This document shows positions 14,201 through 15,855 of a stretch of 15,855 nt of DNA, piece after piece. Numbering within the stretch: position 1 is the stretch's first letter; every line of letters begins with the position of its first letter. The DNA comes from Candidatus Schekmanbacteria bacterium (lineage in GTDB: Bacteria; CSSED10-310; JACPHN01): assembly GCA_016188575.1 (NCBI GenBank), contig JACPHN010000049.1, positions 1-15,855 on the forward strand. Direction: 5' to 3'. Below the pieces are notes generated by a model. That model did no database searches and was not told the origin of the DNA. It saw only the letters and a program-made list of their open reading frames with translations. Made by a program: the position numbers and the translations under genes.

Positions 14201-15855
14201 CGAGCCCGGCAGGTATTCCATGACGAGTCCGACGGCGGCGAGCTCGGGGTCGTGGACGACATCGAGCATGCGGACGATGTTGGGGTGCGCGAAGGCGCTG
14301 AGCGTGCGCATTTCGTCGCGGAAGCGTGCCGCGGCGCGCGCGTCGGCCATGCGCGTCACCTTCACGGCGACCTGTCGGCCGTCCAGCTCCCCGCGAAACA
14401 CCATCCCCATCCCGCCCTGGCCGAGGAAGGACAGCAGTCGACAGGAGCCGATGTGGCCGCGGGCGAGAAGCTCGTCGGGGAAGAGGGAATTTCGCGTTGC
14501 GCGTCGCGGGTTTGGAGCTTCGGGTTGCGCGTTCAGCTCCGGGCCTTCCCGGGCTCGCGGGGGGAGGTGAAAAGGGGGGCCGCCAGGCGGTGGGCTCAGG
14601 GTTTCCTGGGTCACCTCGGAACCGGAAGCCGGGAGATCGGCGCACGGGGCCGACGACCGGCGGCCGGAGTCTTCGCGCGCGAAGCTCGAAACCCCAAACA
14701 CGGAACCGACCTCCCACGTCCCGTCGTACCCGCGCCGCAGCCGCCCCGCCGCGACCTGCTCCCCCAGCCAGTCGATCAGCGTCCCCGGCAAGCGCGGTGC
14801 CGCCGACATGAGCTCCGCCGCGTCCGCCGCGAGCGGCCCGCCGAGCACGGCCCGGCTCAGCTCCGCCGCCGGCCCCGCTGCCAGCGCTTCGAGCCGTCGC
14901 ACCCGCGCGCCCAGGCCCACCAGCGCGTCTTCCGATTCCGCGGTCACCAGGGCCACGCCCGCGAGGCGCGCCAACAACGCCTCGACGAATGCGCGGGTGG
15001 CCTCCGACGCCGCGTCGAGCCGTTCGAGAATCAGCGCCGACGCGCTCTCCCAGGTCGGCGCCAACGCCCGCGCCACCGTCTCGGCCGCCCCGGCGTCGAG
15101 CGCCCCGATCCCCGCGGCCGCGAGCTCCGCGCCGGGATGCACCCGCCGCACCCGCGCCACCAGCTCCTCGGCAACCGCGCCTGCCGCGACCCGGTCGAAA
15201 CGCAGCCGCACCACCAGGAGCGACGCGCGCTCCCACGCCACGCGAGCCTCCGTCGCCAGGCGGTGCTTGCCACTGCCCGCCGGGCCGACCAGGCACAGGC
15301 GCGGCCCCGCGTTCCCCGACCGGCAAACCGCCCAGGCGGCCTTCGCAATCTCGGCCAACTCATCCTCCCGCCCGACGAGCCGCGTCGCGGGCAAGTCCAG
15401 GTAGCTGATCGCCGCGGGCGGGAGCAAGCGATCCCGCTCCGCGCCCAGCTCCGCCCACGCCGCGAGCCGCGCGCCCAGCACCCCTGGAAACGGCCGCGCC
15501 TCTGGCGCCAGCGCGAAGCACTCCCGCAGCACCGCTTCGAGCTCCACGGGAAACGGCGCCACGATCTCGCCGGGCCAGCGCGCCGGCTGGGCCTGCTCGG
15601 CGCGGCCGGCGGCGTCGAACGTGCGCACCGGAAACGCCGCCCGACCGCACCACAGCTCGTACAACACGCAACCGAGTGAAAAGATGTCGCTCCGCGGCAC
15701 GGCGTCGATCGCCCGGCGCGACTGCTCGACCGGCATCGCCCCCGGCGTCCCGAACATCTCGCTCTTGCCGGTCTGCCGCATCGAGCTCCAAAGATGCGAC
15801 GCCGGCAGCTCCGCGACGATGCCGAGATCCATCAGCGTCGCGTGACACCCTGCGC
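11276..15855 (-). CDS. Giant double kinase-ATPase signalling protein with helical repeats (5' end outside window)
   Basis: The frame stays open past ATG 15832 to the right edge, so at least 1526 residues are present and the N-terminus is missing. Numbering is from that ATG. Module 1: a Ser/Thr kinase C-lobe (MDLG at 1-4 in place of DFG, FGTPGAMPVEQ at 27-37, SDIFSLGCVLYEL at 48-60), then an AAA/NACHT-like ATPase with Walker A GPAGSGKH (183-190) and Walker B ALILERLD (266-273). A Pro-rich linker spans about 380-455. Module 2: a complete kinase (GQGGMGMVFRG at 471-481, K491 in VAVK, HLDLKPAN at 584-591, DFG at 608-610, APEM near 630), then a shortened ATPase remnant with GPAESGRS (778-785) lacking the Lys. 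About 600 residues of TPR-like helices complete the protein. Kinase-AAA-TPR proteins of the PknK type are known signalling regulators; the doubled form is unusual. It is the first gene of an operon with the subtilase-like protein. Confidence 0.9.
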   Translation of the reverse strand, partial: AGCHATLMDLGIVAELPASHLWSSMRQTGKSEMFGTPGAMPVEQSRRAIDAVPRSDIFSLGCVLYELWCGRAAFPVRTFDAAGRAEQAQPARWPGEIVAPFPVELEAVLRECFALAPEARPFPGVLGARLAAWAELGAERDRLLPPAAISYLDLPATRLVGREDELAEIAKAAWAVCRSGNAGPRLCLVGPAGSGKHRLATEARVAWERASLLVVRLRFDRVAAGAVAEELVARVRRVHPGAELAAAGIGALDAGAAETVARALAPTWESASALILERLDAASEATRAFVEALLARLAGVALVTAESEDALVGLGARVRRLEALAAGPAAELSRAVLGGPLAADAAELMSAAPRLPGTLIDWLGEQVAAGRLRRGYDGTWEVGSVFGVSSFAREDSGRRSSAPCADLPASGSEVTQETLSPPPGGPPFHLPPRAREGPELNAQPEAPNPRRATRNSLFPDELLARGHIGSCRLLSFLGQGGMGMVFRGELDGRQVAVKVTRMADARAAARFRDEMRTLSAFAHPNIVRMLDVVHDPELAAVGLVMEYLPGSLQEWLDDPERSAALRGQAATRFLRDTLAALVYLETSGILHLDLKPANILIERGTDGAPVPKIADFGLARQVAAAGGGAGGTLAWAAPEMLARLVPACRDSHPDFAAMMPSPRSDYYAFGLIALRIYAGRVPFADGDLEARFSWMPDIEDAIGAPRDVQPVLFRCLNPHPEKRPRSAMEILATWDEALGDDATDWPAIVASHLRAPALTSAARAVANAAIEILRHEPRALIWLRGPAESGRSRLLATIASLAAIEGVPDAESRVAIGDADGAAQGVEIPALTVEGARELLGAAFGEVAEAEDRAAKLVLAANGKTGLAVRLLRAMVSTGTARRTETLAWYLDWVEIDQAALADAEILARRETLVAGLGTDARRLLGALALAAGPVDRDRLARALGVAEPDWDLPGVVLGDSTAELGEAFLAASLRARPPDGLDRAAIAAIVETRNPQRAFELCAVDGSLSARREAGRLGASLLADSHERELPAYRVIEIADRCEQDALWLSAADRFIGQHARAWTYFEFRDASAPGLHDALGKLEVIARELGDPLAVARAALVRMAATPLPEPRDLAEVDAMVDVLVRAGDENLRFEGEFGRVFALWHHTLMPDAWRRFMAALATFDLARVPLRLFVCALSYVVTFLTTTEQVAAARLFLVRALAQVPAWATRAQNGLAAIEAELNTADGRYDLAYTKLAAIARRLHRSAQPWTWNMLFNSAKTSAVLAGHVIPACRYARAMSLVFCKQPQRASNIHSVFAEYERLRGRYMLAILCLKQATHLGVQSKAFAELKHFVIGCDLGIASDAVPHLDHGTPQVRCLAWFTLGRILLRQGRLQEARQAADTALDVPIEATEDLRYNALTVAARVAVALWQRDGDPQKRARALSWLAEISDAGRWYSVRRVLLARLESDPAIAEALLQQALRFGLESGMLPFALEAAVALAERFAGIEHERRCKRLADAIATDLDPEHKQVFLASWRTICA
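14508..14694. repeat. Inverted repeat bounding the linker between the two kinase-ATPase modules
   Basis: GGGTTTGGAGCTTCG at 14508-14522 matches the reverse complement of 14680-14694 (GGGTTTCGAGCTTCG) at 14 of 15 positions, enclosing 157 bases. On the minus strand, next to the first arm, CGCGCAACCCGAAGCTCC is repeated about ten bases later as CGCGCAACGCGAAATTCC (15 of 18 identical). This 'AACCCGAAGCTCCAAACCCGCG' style of text is, from memory, typical of degenerate intergenic repeats in some GC-rich genomes. Here it is translated and coincides with the Pro-rich, low-complexity linker (about residues 380-442) of the double kinase. Confidence 0.55.

Noticed and set aside
13529-15679. Open plus-strand frame of 716 codons opposite the kinase
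   Set aside because: It is antisense to clear kinase and ATPase motifs and is Arg/Pro-rich with no domain of its own.
1-15855. CRISPR arrays, tRNA or rRNA genes
   Set aside because: No regularly spaced repeats, cloverleaf-type sequences or rRNA signatures were seen on either strand.

Overview
The window is GC-rich chromosomal DNA from a Gram-negative bacterium that looks rich in signalling genes. An LpxL/HtrB-type lipid acyltransferase implies an outer membrane. A giant Ser/Thr kinase-ATPase protein and secreted proteins with C-terminal anchors fit Myxococcota, Acidobacteriota, Binatota or similar lineages. No 16S or other decisive marker is present, so the phylum stays open.

Left part (1-6.6 kb). 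A secreted protein runs off the left edge on the minus strand. A 390-base spacer separates it from a divergent plus-strand acyltransferase gene. Converging on that gene is a minus-strand operon that starts at a good sigma70-like promoter (5396-5424). It encodes a 67-aa YjfB-like 'putative motility' protein, a GMC-family FAD oxidoreductase and a radical-SAM protein with a B12-binding-type N-terminus; the last two genes are 3 bases apart. Upstream lies trpS with its own candidate promoter. The oxidoreductase, radical-SAM enzyme and acyltransferase suggest lipid or long-chain alcohol chemistry, but that is inference.

Middle (about 6.6-7.75 kb). No intact gene is visible. On the minus strand lie three mobile-element remnants: the start of an IS5-type transposase with its ribosome-binding site and a probable element end, the C-terminal end of an IS1-like DDE transposase, and a hairpin that looks like group II intron domains V-VI.

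Right part (7.75-15.86 kb). Two operons face each other and share a CTAG at their stop codons, with no space for a terminator. The plus-strand operon has three genes joined by GTGA and ATGA overlaps: a coiled-coil protein, a membrane-anchored TPR-like protein and a secreted protein. The minus-strand operon encodes a >1518-aa protein (kinase 1 - ATPase 1 - kinase 2 - degenerate ATPase 2 - helical repeats), cut by the right edge. It overlaps by 10 bases a secreted subtilase-like protein that keeps the GTS serine motif but not the usual Asp and His motifs, and that ends in a hydrophobic segment plus RRRs. The linker between the two kinase-ATPase halves is bounded by an inverted repeat and contains a direct repeat. 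It looks like former intergenic or mobile repeat DNA that is now translated. Several distal gene segments here are visibly AT-richer than the rest. The kinase/pseudo-subtilase pair facing the coupled envelope operon is the best candidate for an undescribed system.
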